DNA from: Eulemur rufifrons
Taxonomy: Eukaryota; Chordata; Mammalia; Primates; Lemuridae
DNA length: 64,000 nucleotides
NCBI RefSeq assembly: GCF_041146395.1
Contig: NC_091001.1
Coordinates: 105,484,965 to 105,548,964 of the forward strand
Direction of reading: 5' to 3'
Position 1 is the stretch's first letter. The number at the start of each line of letters is the position of its first letter. The notes below the pieces were generated by a model. It worked only from the letters and a program-made list of their open reading frames with translations. It had not been told where the DNA came from and ran no database searches. This document shows positions 1 through 10,629 of the stretch, one piece after another. Made by a program: the position numbers and the translations under genes.

Positions 1-1660
1 TTATTAATGCCCTAAAAATATCCACCTTTTTCAGGAAAAAGCCATTAGATAATCTCTTGATAATATCCTCTCCATGCTGAACTACCATGAGAATTATTCT
101 GCCATTGGTTATTAACATTGACCAAGAGATAATAAATGATTATTTCAACAGGAATACGAGAAACCTTACAAAATGTTCAAGTTCCTTTTGTAACCAGAGT
201 TTTATTATTGCAAATTTGTAGAAGTATTATCATCAACCCAACCCTTTAAAGACCAATATAATAATGAATGCTACTTTAACTGCCAAACTCTTGTTTTTAT
301 TTTCAGTCTAGTCTCAGCAAGTATAAAGCTGATAAACTATTCCTCTGTTAGAGTGACCCTCTTAGTAAGAGAGAACTCAGACTATGTACCATCAGAGGAA
401 ATAAATCTTAGTATTAGGTATGATGGAGACTGATTCATTTCTTTTGATGAAATCTCACACTTTAAATGACTTTGAAGTGGAAGACAAAATGTCAAGAAGG
501 AGTCCTGTAGGAACAAGAGCTTAAGATGGTGTTTAATACAGCAGGGAGCCGAGATACAGTAGTGGGACACAGTAAAGAATGTGGAGTGTGTAGATACAAT
601 AAAGAATTTCGGTTTATGATCTGCCATCTGTTATTCGAAAGAGGAATAAGTTAGGGAAATAAATGACTTTCAGTTCTCCATACATGCAAAAGTAAGTTAG
701 TTATTACAAAATTTTGCTGTTGTTTGTGCTGAAAGAAAAGCATATGCATTTAAACATTTGTTAAAAAATAAATCACTTAATAGGCTTAAGAAAAATACTT
801 TAGTTCATATTTCATTGATGTGACCTTTTGATTCAAGATCAGGGAATGAATCCAGGAAGAAAACCAAAAAAGAAAAAAAAAAAAAGAAAAAGAAATGAAT
901 CATTTACCATGAAAAAGGCATTTCCAGTCTCAGCTAACCTCGACTAGTTTTTATTGCATTATATCTGAAATGCCAAGAAACTGGCTTTGGCCATAATGTT
1001 TGCTGTCCAACTAAATCACAGCTGTCAATACGCAATTGCTTGCAACAATTAGCTAAACAGCATTATTTGACAAATTCCCTTGAAAGAGACATAGATGCTA
1101 TAAGTGTCTAATACACTGAATCAAGTAACAATAAGTCAGGCTGGGGCTGCAGCACAAGGAGGGAAGTTTGGAAATCCTCGCCCAAGGAAGGGGTGTCACC
1201 CAGCCTTAATTTTTTTGAAAAACACACATTTCTCCTGATCCTACAAGTTCTTCCCTGTTTTTAGGCAGAACTGAGCTGTAGGACTTGCCAAGGAGGAGGG
1301 GAATAAAGCCACCAACTCTAGATTTCTTTTTAAGGAGATCAGTAGGAGAGGAAGAAAAATTGTGAAATGGTAATGATATACAACATGAAGAAAAGAAACA
1401 TCATGGAACCTGCTAGCAATTTCCACCAAAGCAGTAAACCCTTTAACTGACAGAAATTCAGTACAATATACACATTGATTAAGAACTCCACCATTACTAG
1501 GGCTGCTGTTTAAAGCCAAAAAATTAACTACAATAGTCAAAAACAGAATTCTCATACGATTTGAGAAAAATAGAGTGAAAAGGCAATGTTAGCTAAGCTC
1601 TTAGCTAAATCCACTCTTAATGGCCCCCAGTATTTAAACTATCATGGATTAAAGCCATGA
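1..1660. other. Downstream flank of LRATD1, no gene recognised
   Basis: AT-rich unique sequence with only short chance frames. An A-rich low-complexity stretch lies at about 866-894. The segment 990-1090 has CAGCTGTCA (1019-1027), GCAATTG and CAATTAG motifs and no repeat signature, so it may be conserved non-coding DNA. Confidence 0.5.
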
Positions 1661-2015
1661 AAATAAAAAATTTCAATTTGAAATTTTATTAGCATGTTGC
1701 TAAAATGGTCAATAAAAACATCAACACGATAGGCTTTGTTGACATAGTTGGAAAACTGCTCTCTCTTTTTTAAAACTTTATTTCCATTTCCCCCACCTTC
1801 TAACATTTCTATGTTAGGAAAAGCCAAACTAAACATACTGGCTATGGTGTTGTAATAATGCTGGTTTCTGGAATGTTGCCATGTCCTCTCCCTCCCCCTC
1901 CTCTACCCCCTTTAAAAATATGACTGTTTTTGAAATGCAGCCCAAGGGTTCAGAACACTAAGCGCCTTTCTTCCCACGTTCAGGTTCCCAGACACCTGGC
2001 GAACTATCTCCTTTC

Positions 2016-2060
2016 GGGGGCGGGGCCGGCTCTCCTCACCAAATTAGCTGCGCCATTTTC
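2016..2060. promoter_or_regulatory. GC box and YY1-type motif in the LRATD1 3' UTR region
   Basis: GGGGGCGGGG (2016-2025) is followed 25 bp later by GCGCCATTTT (2050-2059), the reverse complement of a YY1-type AAAATGGCGC site. Both are common in CpG-type promoters. Here they lie about 0.8 kb downstream of the LRATD1 stop codon, so they may mark a second CpG promoter or a 3'-UTR regulatory region. Function is inferred only. Confidence 0.3.
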
Positions 2061-2825
2061 CTCCCGGGACCGGGAAGGCTTCCCTCCTACCAGCTAGGGA
2101 GACTCACAGGCAAAATGCGGGTGGGGGTGGCGTTCGCTTCCCTCGGTGGAAAGAACAGGAAGCAAACACTAGCTAGCTCAGCCCGGAGCCTGGAGCACAA
2201 TGTCCGGAGACCTGGGGCTGGACAGCTGGAAAGGTCCCGGGCAGCCTCAGGATAACCCCGAGTCCCGAGGTGCTCTCTTGTGGAATTATTCACAAGTGCA
2301 CAAGGGGCAGGCTCGATTTCTTGGAAATCCTGCGATCTGGGGATACATCCATACAAGAGCTGAACCGTGTCCTGAAAAGACCAATTCTCGCCTCGGACCG
2401 ATCTGTGTGTGCGCATTTGGGATGGTAACGGTCCCTTTTTAGAAAAGGGTTGTGTCCCTGTCGGGTGATAGTCAGTGACCATCAACTCGCGGGCGAGGCC
2501 ATGTCCTTGCTCCCCTCAGCCCATTCCCGTTTACCCCCTTACAACTCAAAGGAAAAGCGCACGCTGGGTCTTCCAACACCGTCACCACCAACGGGGCTCT
2601 CGGCCAGGCGCGCGCAGCTGCGCCCTTTCAGCCCCAGGGGTCAGTTCCTGAGACTTCCTGTCACTTGCCCGAGGGGTGAGAGGGTGCAGCCTGGGCACTG
2701 GCCACCGGCTGCGGACGCGCTAGGGCGGGGTGTGGGGCGGGAATCGCCGGCCTCGAGGCCCGGGTGCGGGGACGGGAAGGGAGCGGGGTGCAGGGAGACA
2801 GGCGGGGCAGACAGCCCCTCGGCTG

Positions 2826-3704
2826 CTACTCCTTGTCGTCCACGAGGTCAGCGAGCTCCTGGAGCACTCGCAGGCGGCCACTGGCATCGATGCGGCGCTT
2901 CTCGCGGATGAGGTCTTCCAGGCTGTGAAACCTGGCCGTGTGGACTTTGTTCTCCCCCAGGTGCACCTTGAGATAGTACTGCTGCTGCGGGGGCTGCGTG
3001 CCGGCCGGCACCTCCCCTCCCGCCTTGAACTCCCGTTTGCCAAAGCGGCACCAGGCGGCGAAGCTCTCCGAGTTCGTCCAGCAGATCTCCTCGCTCTTGA
3101 GGCCCAGGTGGCCGCAGGCGTTCTGCACCACCAGCTCGGCCAGCAGCGGGCGGTAGCGGTACCAGCTATTCACCACCCGGCCCACGTTGGCCGCGCCCGC
3201 CTCGTACAGGCTGTCCTGGCGGATCTCGCCTTGGTGCAGGTGGATGATCTGCCCTCCGCCCACGTAGACGGCCCAGTGCGGGGCGGGCGCGGGCGGCTCC
3301 GGCGCGGGTTGCAGCCACAGCAGCTCCAGCAGGTCGCCGGGCTCGCAGAGCGCGGGCAGCGCAGAGACCGCGTAGACGCTCAGGTCCGCGCCCTGAGGGC
3401 CGCCACTCACTTTGGAAAAGATGCATTCCTGGCCTCGAAAGGCGGAGAACTGAGTCTCGTTGAGGACCAGCTGGTGCAGCAGGTGGTGGTGGTGGCGGCT
3501 GGGGCTCTCTGGGCAGGGGGTGCAACCTGGGGGGGCCTTCACGCCAAACTTGTCTGGCTGCCCGCGCTCGTCCAGGTCCTCCTCCTCATCTGAGAAGAAG
3601 TAGGCGACCCCGACCCGCAGCTCGTCCTTCTCAATCCCTGATGGGTCCCCTGTGGGCAACTCACTGTAGTTGAGGTGGGTGATGCGGTCCAGTTGGTTGC
3701 CCAT
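2826..3704 (-). CDS. LRATD1: LRATD1 (FAM84A), LRAT domain-containing protein 1, complete ORF
   Basis: Intact 292-residue frame ending in TAG at 2826-2828. I recognise it as LRATD1/FAM84A from near-identity to the human protein as I remember it, including length. The ATG at 3702-3704 gives the expected N-terminus MGNQLDR; one in-frame codon further up is TTG and is not needed. Visible parts: an acidic stretch at residues 39-47, a His run at 71-74, and an LRAT/NlpC-P60-like core with GDLLELLW (123-130), HWAVYVGGG (143-151) and the CWTNSESFAAWCRFG block (208-222). In LRAT and HRASLS enzymes that block carries NCEHF with the nucleophilic Cys; here it reads NSESF (211-215), so thiol acyltransfer is unlikely. 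The C-terminus is charged and probably helical (260-292). Gly2 could be myristoylated, but Asp at position 6 makes the motif weak. Family literature links it to cell morphology and migration; the biochemical role is not settled. The coding region lies in one exon. Confidence 0.96.
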   Translation of the reverse strand: MGNQLDRITHLNYSELPTGDPSGIEKDELRVGVAYFFSDEEEDLDERGQPDKFGVKAPPGCTPCPESPSRHHHHLLHQLVLNETQFSAFRGQECIFSKVSGGPQGADLSVYAVSALPALCEPGDLLELLWLQPAPEPPAPAPHWAVYVGGGQIIHLHQGEIRQDSLYEAGAANVGRVVNSWYRYRPLLAELVVQNACGHLGLKSEEICWTNSESFAAWCRFGKREFKAGGEVPAGTQPPQQQYYLKVHLGENKVHTARFHSLEDLIREKRRIDASGRLRVLQELADLVDDKE

Positions 3705-3740
3705 CAATGACGCGGCGAGACTAGGGCCAGGAGCAGGGAT

Positions 3741-3775
3741 CTGTTGAAGCGGAGAGGAGAGGCAGAGAAGCCATC
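3741..3775 (-). promoter_or_regulatory. LRATD1: 3' splice site before the LRATD1 coding exon
   Basis: Reading the minus strand toward the ATG, a pyrimidine-rich tract (CTTCTCTGCCTCTCCTCTCC) is followed by CTTCAACAG. The AG dinucleotide is at 3742-3741 and the exon opens with ATCCC. This is a textbook acceptor and implies at least one upstream non-coding exon. The matching donor is not certain: minus-strand candidates are GAA|GTAAGG near 4492 and GCAG|GTAGGT near 3836, the latter leaving an intron of only about 95 bp. Confidence 0.75.
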
Positions 3776-4790
3776 AGAGTTAGGGTGCCCTTCCCACTGA
3801 TCCTTCCCAAGACGTGCAGTGCCCCGGGGACCTACCTGCCCACCCACGCGCCCCCACAGGAGTCACCTGCGCCAGCCAAGTCCCCTGTGCCTCCCTGAGA
3901 GTATGCGGGGCAAAGAAGAAACACCAGTCTGGCGGGCGAGAGCGGACGCCACCACGCAGCCTCTGACCCTGTCCGGGAACCCGATCCAACTCCCCCAAGA
4001 GAAAACGCAGTTTGGCTGGAGAACGTGCGGGGTCCCAAAAGGGGAGGAAAGCGCTGGTGTGGCAGCATGGGAGACGGACACCCAGGGAAGAAGGGAGGGG
4101 GTGGGTTGGAAGGGAGAAGGGAGCCTAAGGCCTGAGAGCTCCAAGCAAGCTGCGCTCACATTTCTGTCTCCACCCTCTCTAGCCCACCTCCCAGTTTTGC
4201 ACTAGGTCGTTCTCCTCCCCTGACAGCGGCTCACACACAATGACAATCGGTTACACTCGCAGGTATTCCCTTGACACTAACAAAATTTTGCACACTTAGA
4301 GTCCAGGCACTGCCAGGCTGTTACACTGGTGTATAATGTCACATACATCCACAATGACAAACCTTCTTGATGACACACTGGCACACTTAAACCCCCCACA
4401 TTCCAACACAATTCCAGCCCCACGCTTGCACGCTCGCCGCTGCACGTACACCCAAGCACCCGGGCACACCTGCCCACACAGGCAGGTGCACTCTGCCCCT
4501 TACTTCTCTTGCCTTCTTCCCAGCAGAGCCAATCGGACTGCGCCAGGGCGAGGCTGTTCTGTCTAAAATAACCTAACAAAGAGGCAGGGGAAGGAGCCAG
4601 CGCAGCGTATGTGTGCGTGTGCGTGTGCGTGTGTGGAGGTCCACTTTCAGCCGGAAAACCCCTCTCCCTCCTACCCAGCACAGGATTCAAACAATCAGAC
4701 GATGAAAAACCATTTCCAAGGCAAAGAAAGCCGCTTCTCCGTACCCGTGATTTCCCTGCTCCCGAAACCCCAAACTCCTTTAAAGTCTCC
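3776..4790. other. Probable LRATD1 intron and/or 5' UTR sequence
   Basis: Lies between the coding-exon acceptor and the promoter block. G+C is moderate; there is a CA-rich run at about 4330-4490 and a degenerate GTGTGCGTGTGC repeat at 4607-4634. No coding signal was recognised on either strand. Confidence 0.5.
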
Positions 4791-4939
4791 TGGTCCCCAT
4801 GGGTGCTGCGGAGGCGGCGGTGGCGAGTGGGTCCCGGGAGGCGCGTGGGGCTGCGGCTCCGCTCTGCCTTGCGCCGAACCGTGCGGTGCGGTGCCCGTGC
4901 ACCTCCGGGTCTGCGCTGGCTGGGGCGCCTGCTCCACCT

Positions 4940-5060
4940 GGGTAGTCCCGGCTCGGCTCTGCTTTCCTACAGCCGCGCCGACTACTCTAAGTAGCCGGAG
5001 CAGCCTGAGCAGCCGGTTCCAGGGCCCGCCCCAGGACGCGCTCATTGGTTGGGGCGGATG
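4940..5060 (-). promoter_or_regulatory. LRATD1: Probable LRATD1 core promoter: CCAAT box with GC boxes
   Basis: On the minus strand, AACCAATGAGC (CCAAT core 5048-5044) matches the NF-Y consensus. It is flanked by a CCGCCCC box (5057-5051) and by GGGGCGGGC near 5033-5022. The block lies in the densest CpG region, with no TATA box in a suitable place. NF-Y boxes usually sit 60-100 bp upstream of initiation, which would put the LRATD1 start around 4940-4990 and make the sequence below it the non-coding first exon. The initiation site itself is inferred. Confidence 0.5.
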
Positions 5061-5639
5061 CCCAGGCTCTGTCAATCTCCGCAGGAGGGGGAGGGGAGCG
5101 GGGGCGGGCCTCCAGTGCACCCCGCCCCGCCCCGCCCTGTTCCCCGCAATCCCCTCACCACGCACCCGGACGCGCGCTGCCCCTGGGAGCGGAGGTGTGA
5201 GCGCTGGCGAAGAGCGCGCAAGGGGTGCGGCGCTTCTGCACGATGTTGCTGCGCACTTGGCGCCCGCTCCCCTAGCTTCTGCAAGAACAGGGTCCGTCCG
5301 CATTCCGTGTTCCGGTAGGACAGAGTCCAGGAGCGAAACTGAGTCTGGAGGTGGAGAAGAAACCCCAGTGCACCTAGCGTGGCCCAGGCACTGTGGGCGG
5401 CTCTCGGAACGGCGAGCGACATTGTCCATGGTGGGAACCTGGGGCCCTGCTGGGATCCCCGGAGCCTCGGTTCTTAAGGGGCCCCTTGAATGGCCCTTGG
5501 CTCTTAGACCATTTTCCTGCCGAGCACAAAGGCCTTTGAAATTGCACCTTCGACGTTCAGCACCTCCTTTAAAGGCCAGAGTGAAGCTGCAGACCCAGAG
5601 CTGGTGTTTGATTTAAAAGGAGCATGGTGTCAAATGCGA

Positions 5640-5850
5640 CCCAGAGAACTCTTAGACATCTGATTCTGGTCCCAGTGCTGCTTACCTTTAAGACTGGGCT
5701 CCAGCAGCTTTTCTATAAAGCCTCCTGTCTCTCCCCAGGGAGAATTTGATGCTTCTGTTTGTGCTGACCACCTCCTCCTTATGCAGTGAGCTCCTGGACA
5801 GTAGGCTTGCGCTCTACACAATTTTGTATTCTGGGCCTGTTTCACAGCGT
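5640..5850 (+). repeat. L2 LINE 3' fragment
   Basis: Pyrimidine-rich wording typical of the L2 3' region, including the block 'gtgagctcctggacagtagg' (5784-5803), which corresponds to the L2 'gtaagctccatgagggcagg' stretch. Old and diverged; end points approximate. Confidence 0.6.
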
Positions 5851-5884
5851 AGGATGGGCTCCGTCAGTAATAATACAAATGAAA

Positions 5885-6060
5885 ACAGTCAGCCTGTATT
5901 GACCACTTACAAGTGGCCAGGCACTGCACAAAGAGGTTTAAGTAGATGATTTAATCATCACGCCTCTCAAGGGTACTCACTAATATCTGAATTATAACAA
6001 ATGAAGAAACGAAGTACCAGTGCCAGCAATCCATCAGATGTGTTTGGGATTCCAGGGCTA
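5885..6060 (-). repeat. MIR SINE fragment
   Basis: Shows the reverse-complement MIR order: 'attgaccacttacaagtggc', 'caggcactg', 'ttaatcatcacgcctctca', then 'aaatgaagaaacgaag'. Strongly diverged. Confidence 0.6.
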
Positions 6061-6064
6061 GTCT

Positions 6065-7295
6065 TTAACTAGGCTATACTGTTTGTTGCATGAATAAAAT
6101 CTTATTTCATAAGATGAGAAAACTGATATTCTAGAGAAGTTAGCTGATTGCCCCAAGGTTACACATGGAGGCTGATGCATATTATAAACTCTTTTCTTTG
6201 GTAGACTATTCTGAATATTTTTGCCCTGCCAAGCCTCCAGTTCATGTTTATTTCTGAAGGTTTCTGTATACCCTCACAGCCTCCATATGCAGTGATTTAT
6301 CAGATTAGATGCTGAATTATTGCTGAAAATATGGTTTCAAAATGACCATCTCTATACATTTAATATACCTAAATCTTTTCAGGAATTTGGACATTGTCCC
6401 CATGCACATTATTAGAAAGCAAGTTGCCATCCTTGGAACTGACCAACGGTTGTGATGGCCTTCTTTATACTTGCCAGGAGTAATAAACAACTCATTTTGG
6501 CCCTGAAGTCAAGAGAATTGAATAAGTGGCTTCAGAGATCAAGAAGTGAGTTATTGGTCTTTTTATAAACTGGACTTCAGGGATGTCTGGGAGGAGGGTT
6601 TCTGAAGAGTTCATTATTGATGTCTGTGAAGAACTCATTGAAAGCAGCTCAGCGTTTGACTCTGAATAACCTCCTTTTTATCCTCTACGTCCCCAAGATC
6701 AAGACTTGTGCACAAACATTTACAACCTATTTGGGGTGTTCTGTCCTACCTGTTCTGTTCCATACTACTCCAGACTACAGAGTAAGCAGGCTCCTGTTTG
6801 CTTAGTATTCCAACATTCTAAAGGATAATTAACATAAAATATTGTCAATACTTGGAGATACAGTGCCTAAATTTTAAAATATCAATATGCAACTTTTTGC
6901 AACTCCCTTTCATCCTGTCCTCCCTGCCAGACTAAAAGGCTAACTGCTTTAGTAATCACAAGGGAGAATAAATACCCTGGGAGCCCCCTTGAAGTAAAAG
7001 CAGGGAACACTTTGACTGTGAAGCTTGGGAAAGAAGGGAGCTAAAAATAAACTAAGGAAAATGCATCTACACTTACAGTCTTTTGGCAACTACACAAATG
7101 ATAAAGTAAGAAACAGACCAATTGACTTGCGGGATGCTAATAGTAGAAAACCTTTTATTTTCATCAAAAAGCATTTTTTGGAAATTGTTTTGAGTATTAT
7201 TTTTCACCCCATCCTGCCTGCTTTAACACTGAGTAAATAACAGTGTCATCAAAAATAGAATTCAGTCATCAAAACACTGACTCTGAAAGGCAACT
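6065..7295. other. Upstream flank, no gene recognised
   Basis: Moderately AT-rich DNA. A MIR-like tail (gagaaactgatattctagag) occurs near 6116-6140. No frame longer than 71 codons and no splice-supported exon was seen. Confidence 0.4.
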
Positions 7296-7299
7296 AGTT

Positions 7300-7465
7300 T
7301 AAACTCTGTTTCAACATTTATGAACTGGGTAACCTTGGGTCAGTTACTTAACCTTTCTGGGTGTCAGCTTCCTTGTTTGTAAAATGTGGATGATAATAAT
7401 AGTGTCTACCTCACTGAATTGCTGTGAGTTCCTGCATGCAAGCATAGTGCTGGCACACGATGAGC
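7300..7465 (+). repeat. MIR SINE
   Basis: Clear MIR core: 'ccttgggtcagttacttaac', 'tttgtaaaatgtggatgata', then the 'gctggcacacgatgagc' tail, all in consensus order. The 5' tRNA-derived part is weak. Confidence 0.8.
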
Positions 7466-8159
7466 TTCTCATCAATGCCATCTTATTATTATTCTTAGTG
7501 GAAGAGGGGAGAGGGTCTCATGACCTACTTTTTAATGACAGGTGTCCAGATCTGTCTGTCTTTTGCTCCAAGCAAAAGCTAGCCCTAGGTGGAGTGGCCA
7601 AGGCTGTCCCTGGCTGAGGTGTGAGACTGCTCCTGTCTTAAAATCGTGAGAACCCTGTCTATCCTTAGACTACTCTGAGGCCTAAAGCTCTCTGTAGATT
7701 TGTGTGTGTGAGCCCTGAAGCTGATCACATGTCGGGGGGGAGGGTCCCAAAGGATTTTAAATTGTTTTAAAATGAACATTTCCTGGTGTGAGGAATATGT
7801 GTGGAAAAAGTTTAGAAAAGAGTGATTAGGAGTCAATATGTATGTGACCTTTTCTACTGGTGCCATCTGGTGTATCATCTTCCTCCTGTTGCTTTCTTCT
7901 TTAGACTATATAGAAAGCTTTCCCCCAAATTTTACTGATCAGGTCCTTGACTCAAACTATCATCCTTTAAAATTGGCCCTGGGTATAAGGGTTCAGGAAA
8001 AAATGTGAATTCTCCCTCAATGCTACTTTATATCTTATATCATTGTTTGCTAAAAATTGCTTTTCTGCTTTTAATTATATGACCTACTTTAGCATTTATC
8101 CTTTAATGAAATAAACTGTCCCATCTCCTGTCCTTGACTGCCCTAGGTGGTTAGCATCC

Positions 8160-8625
8160 TTACCCTATCGAGCTAAAGAGTGCTCTGTACCGCTCTGGAG
8201 CAGAGACAGTGCTATGGCTTCACCAACCCCATTTCCCTTCCTTCTGGGCACGCAGTTAAATGACAAGTCCCAGCACACCTGCAGGCAGTGGCTGTACTGG
8301 GACTGAGTTCTGGCTAATGGAATATGGGTGGAAGCAGAGTAATCTGATCTCAGGTGTGGCTTCTGAAACCAAAACTGTTAACATGATCTTCCAGAACTTT
8401 CTCTTCCCAGTTGGCCATATGTAGAGGATTCACAGAACTCCTACGATCTAATAGATGGAGGCGTCACTACATAGAAGGAGGCCAGAGTTCCTGAATGACT
8501 ATGTAGAGATGATTTCTCCTCCCCAAAAAACTGCATTGGGCTGTGAAGAAATACATCTTATTTGGTTAAGCCCCCCAAAATTGTGTGGTTATTTGTTAAA
8601 GCAGTTAGCCTATACTGATTTATCT
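8160..8625 (+). mobile_element. Probable ERVL-MaLR (MLT1-like) LTR, diverged
   Basis: Contains 'gttctggctaatggaatatg' in the first half. It ends with the MLT1-like 3' wording 'cttatttggttaagcc', 'gtggttatttgttaaagcag' and 'ttagcctatactgat'. A solo-LTR relic with no internal retroviral genes. Family assigned from remembered consensus wording; 5' boundary approximate. Confidence 0.55.
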
Positions 8626-8629
8626 AATC

Positions 8630-9295
8630 TCCTTCATTTTGGACCTATCCCAGAACAAGAAAAATCCCCACTCCACCCGCTTCTTTCTTAGTAAGTGTTC
8701 TCACTGTCAGAGTTGACCTGCCTGGAATTCCTGCGGCATTGCAGCATGTTCACCCAGAATTTAAAGACATCACCAGTGGATTCATCTGTCTCCTCTAGGG
8801 ACTATCCCGTGTCTCCCTATGATTTGTTCTCTAAATTTCTGTAGCTTCCATTTGAATAGCTCTCTATCATACCTGCTTTCTATTTTTTCTAGACCACAAA
8901 AATGGCAGGGTAAACCCCTCGCAGCTAAGACTGCAGAGAATCCTGCCACCCTGCTTCCCTTGGTCTACCCGCATGCATTGACACTGACTTTCTGTTTCCT
9001 TGTCAGTGCGCTGTTCCACATTTGGTTTCCACATTTTTACATTTTCTGAGTTCCTTCCCATAACTGGATGTCTTATTAAAGTATCCTTAGTGGCTTCCTA
9101 TCATCGAACCATTAAGGACTCACGAATGTTCCCTGGGCAAAACTTTCATCACTAATAGGTTTAATATTTTCTTGTATGAAGATTATACAAAGATGTCTCC
9201 ACCCAATATTAATCTTTTCTCTGCATACTCTTGTGATTTCAGACTCTTGTGGGTCCACATCCACACGTTAGCGATGGGTGAGCTTCACTGGAGAA
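8630..9295. other. Flank without recognised gene
   Basis: Pyrimidine-rich sequence with small frames on both strands (up to 76 codons) that show no domain. It may include very old LINE sequence continuous with the L2 fragment that follows, but I could not confirm this. Confidence 0.35.
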
Positions 9296-9299
9296 GCCT

Positions 9300-9490
9300 G
9301 GGTCATTATTACACACACTGCTTGCTCTTTCTTCTGTCCAGAAAGTCTTGCCCTGCCTTTCTCACCTCGCTTCCACTCAAAATTTATAACCCCTTCAAGG
9401 GTCAGCCCTTCCAGTATGTCTGTCTCTTCAGCTTATTCTAATTGATCACCCCCTCCTTTATGCTTCCATAGCACCATGTGTATATTGGCC
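9300..9490 (+). repeat. L2 LINE 3' fragment
   Basis: Wording such as 'tttataaccccttcaagggtcagc' split over 9381-9404 and 'atgcttccatagcacc' (9460-9475) follows the L2 3' order (feed-back of 'caggtctcagctc', 'cttcatagcac'). Diverged. Confidence 0.5.
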
Positions 9491-9799
9491 ACAAGATATG
9501 TCACAGATATGTCAACATACTTCTCAAACTAAACTGTCATCATGGTTTGACTTTCTTCTCTTTCTTCCTTGGTAGACTAAAAAAGTATCTAGTTCAAATC
9601 TGTATTCCCTTTGCCGACCATGGGGTTTGGTGTCGTGTGCATTCAATAGGAACACCTTGCCTGATTCAGTGCGTGTGTGAATAATGGTCTCTGTTTCATT
9701 TAGTGAGCTGTCAGTGTTTGTTGTGGTTTCAGCTTTCACTGATTTGAGTGCTCTGATGCCTAGCACACATATTAAATTAGATGATGTGTGAGGAGGCTT

Positions 9800-9965
9800 A
9801 CTATGTGGCATATAGTATTGGGTTTCCTAATGGACATCTTGCATCATCATGGAACCTGCTAAAAATGCAAATTCCCAGGCTCTATCCCCAGCTATTGATA
9901 TGTCACCTCAGGAATGGCTCTAGGAATTTGAATTTTGAGCAGTCTTTCTGGTCATTTTTGGATGC
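9800..9965 (+). mobile_element. Possible MER5-like hAT-Charlie fragment
   Basis: 'cctgctaaaaatgcaaattc' followed by 'ccaggctctatccccagc' resembles the middle of MER5-type non-autonomous hAT elements. The terminal inverted repeats are not recognisable. Confidence 0.4.
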
Positions 9966-9969
9966 AGTA

Positions 9970-10625
9970 TAGTATTAACAATTACTAGTCAAACACTCCT
10001 CACATATAAAAAATTCTTCTTCTCTTGAGTATGGTGACAGCCCTTGAGAAGTAAGCACTTAATGGTGCTTGGAATGAAATTCTCTAGACATTCTCTGGTC
10101 CATCGCAACAGAGATGAGCCTCATTTTAGACTTGCTCATACTAAGCTGATGAATAAAAGCATCAGTTTGTATTCAGAAGTGTGGGAAGTCAGGTGGCTTG
10201 TTTCAAAGTCATAGTGTAGGTGTATGGTGAGCTGAGGCTTTAACTCTTTTTGTCTTGTTTAAATGTCTGTGCCCCCATCCACTGTGCTGATAGGCTGTGG
10301 GTAGAGCAGAAACCTGAGTGAACAAGGAAACTTTCTGGTCCAGGTGACAATTCCCCTTGTGACTACTGATTGATGATGAAAATCTTGGTTGTGTCTCCGC
10401 AGAGTAACTTCTTTGCCCTTTGTGTTGCTTCTGGACTCTCCTCCTGTTAGTGCCTTTGCTGGCCCCTTCTTGTGAAAGACCAGTGCATGCACCTGTTCTC
10501 TGAATGCCATCTCCTTGTGCCCTTTCAAGGACCTCACACTTTTTATTACACCTTCTCTTCATTTTCATTTATAACTTCACCTGTTCTCTTAGCTGCTTCC
10601 CAAGTTGCATGGAAACATGTTTAAT
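9970..10625. other. Flank without recognised gene
   Basis: Includes a minus-strand 119-codon frame (10209-10568) with no recognisable domain and no CpG or promoter context, taken as chance. Nothing else stands out. Confidence 0.4.
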
Positions 10626-10629
10626 TCTC

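Larger units (their letters stand above)
1760..3740 (-). other. LRATD1: LRATD1 terminal exon: 36-nt 5' leader, CDS and 3' UTR
   Basis: The exon begins at the splice acceptor (first exonic base 3740), carries 36 nt of leader, the whole CDS and then a 3' UTR. On the minus strand, AATAAA hexamers occur at 1782-1777 and 1691-1686, and none is visible between the stop codon and 1782. A 3' UTR of about 1.05-1.15 kb is therefore the simplest reading. The exact cleavage site is not determinable here, and longer isoforms using signals nearer 950 are possible. The 3' UTR stays GC-rich down to about 2000 and then becomes AT-rich. Confidence 0.6.
2590..5430. promoter_or_regulatory. LRATD1: CpG-rich block over the LRATD1 coding exon, intron and promoter
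   Basis: CpG density and G+C rise sharply here compared with the AT-rich flanks. Two peaks stand out: the coding exon (about 2700-3710) and the promoter side (about 4790-5430), which has several GC boxes (for example the CCCCGCCCCGCCC run near 5120-5135). The middle (3780-4600) is somewhat poorer and includes a CA-rich stretch. Long frames on the opposite strand here (for example 2730-3593 and 4609-5616) are a result of the high G+C and show no family resemblance. Confidence 0.8.

Noticed and set aside
2087..2485. Overlapping 132-codon (minus) and 80-codon (plus) frames downstream of LRATD1
   Set aside because: Lie within the presumed 3' UTR, no homology recognised, no splice or start context supporting translation.
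2730..3593. 287-codon plus-strand frame antisense to LRATD1
   Set aside because: It is the shadow of the conserved LRATD1 frame in GC-rich DNA; no domain and Ala/Leu/Arg-rich composition typical of such shadows.
4609..5616. 335-codon plus-strand frame in the promoter CpG island
   Set aside because: Low-complexity Arg/Gly/Pro/Ser composition, overlapping frames on both strands, no recognisable domain; explained by the scarcity of stop codons in GC-rich DNA.
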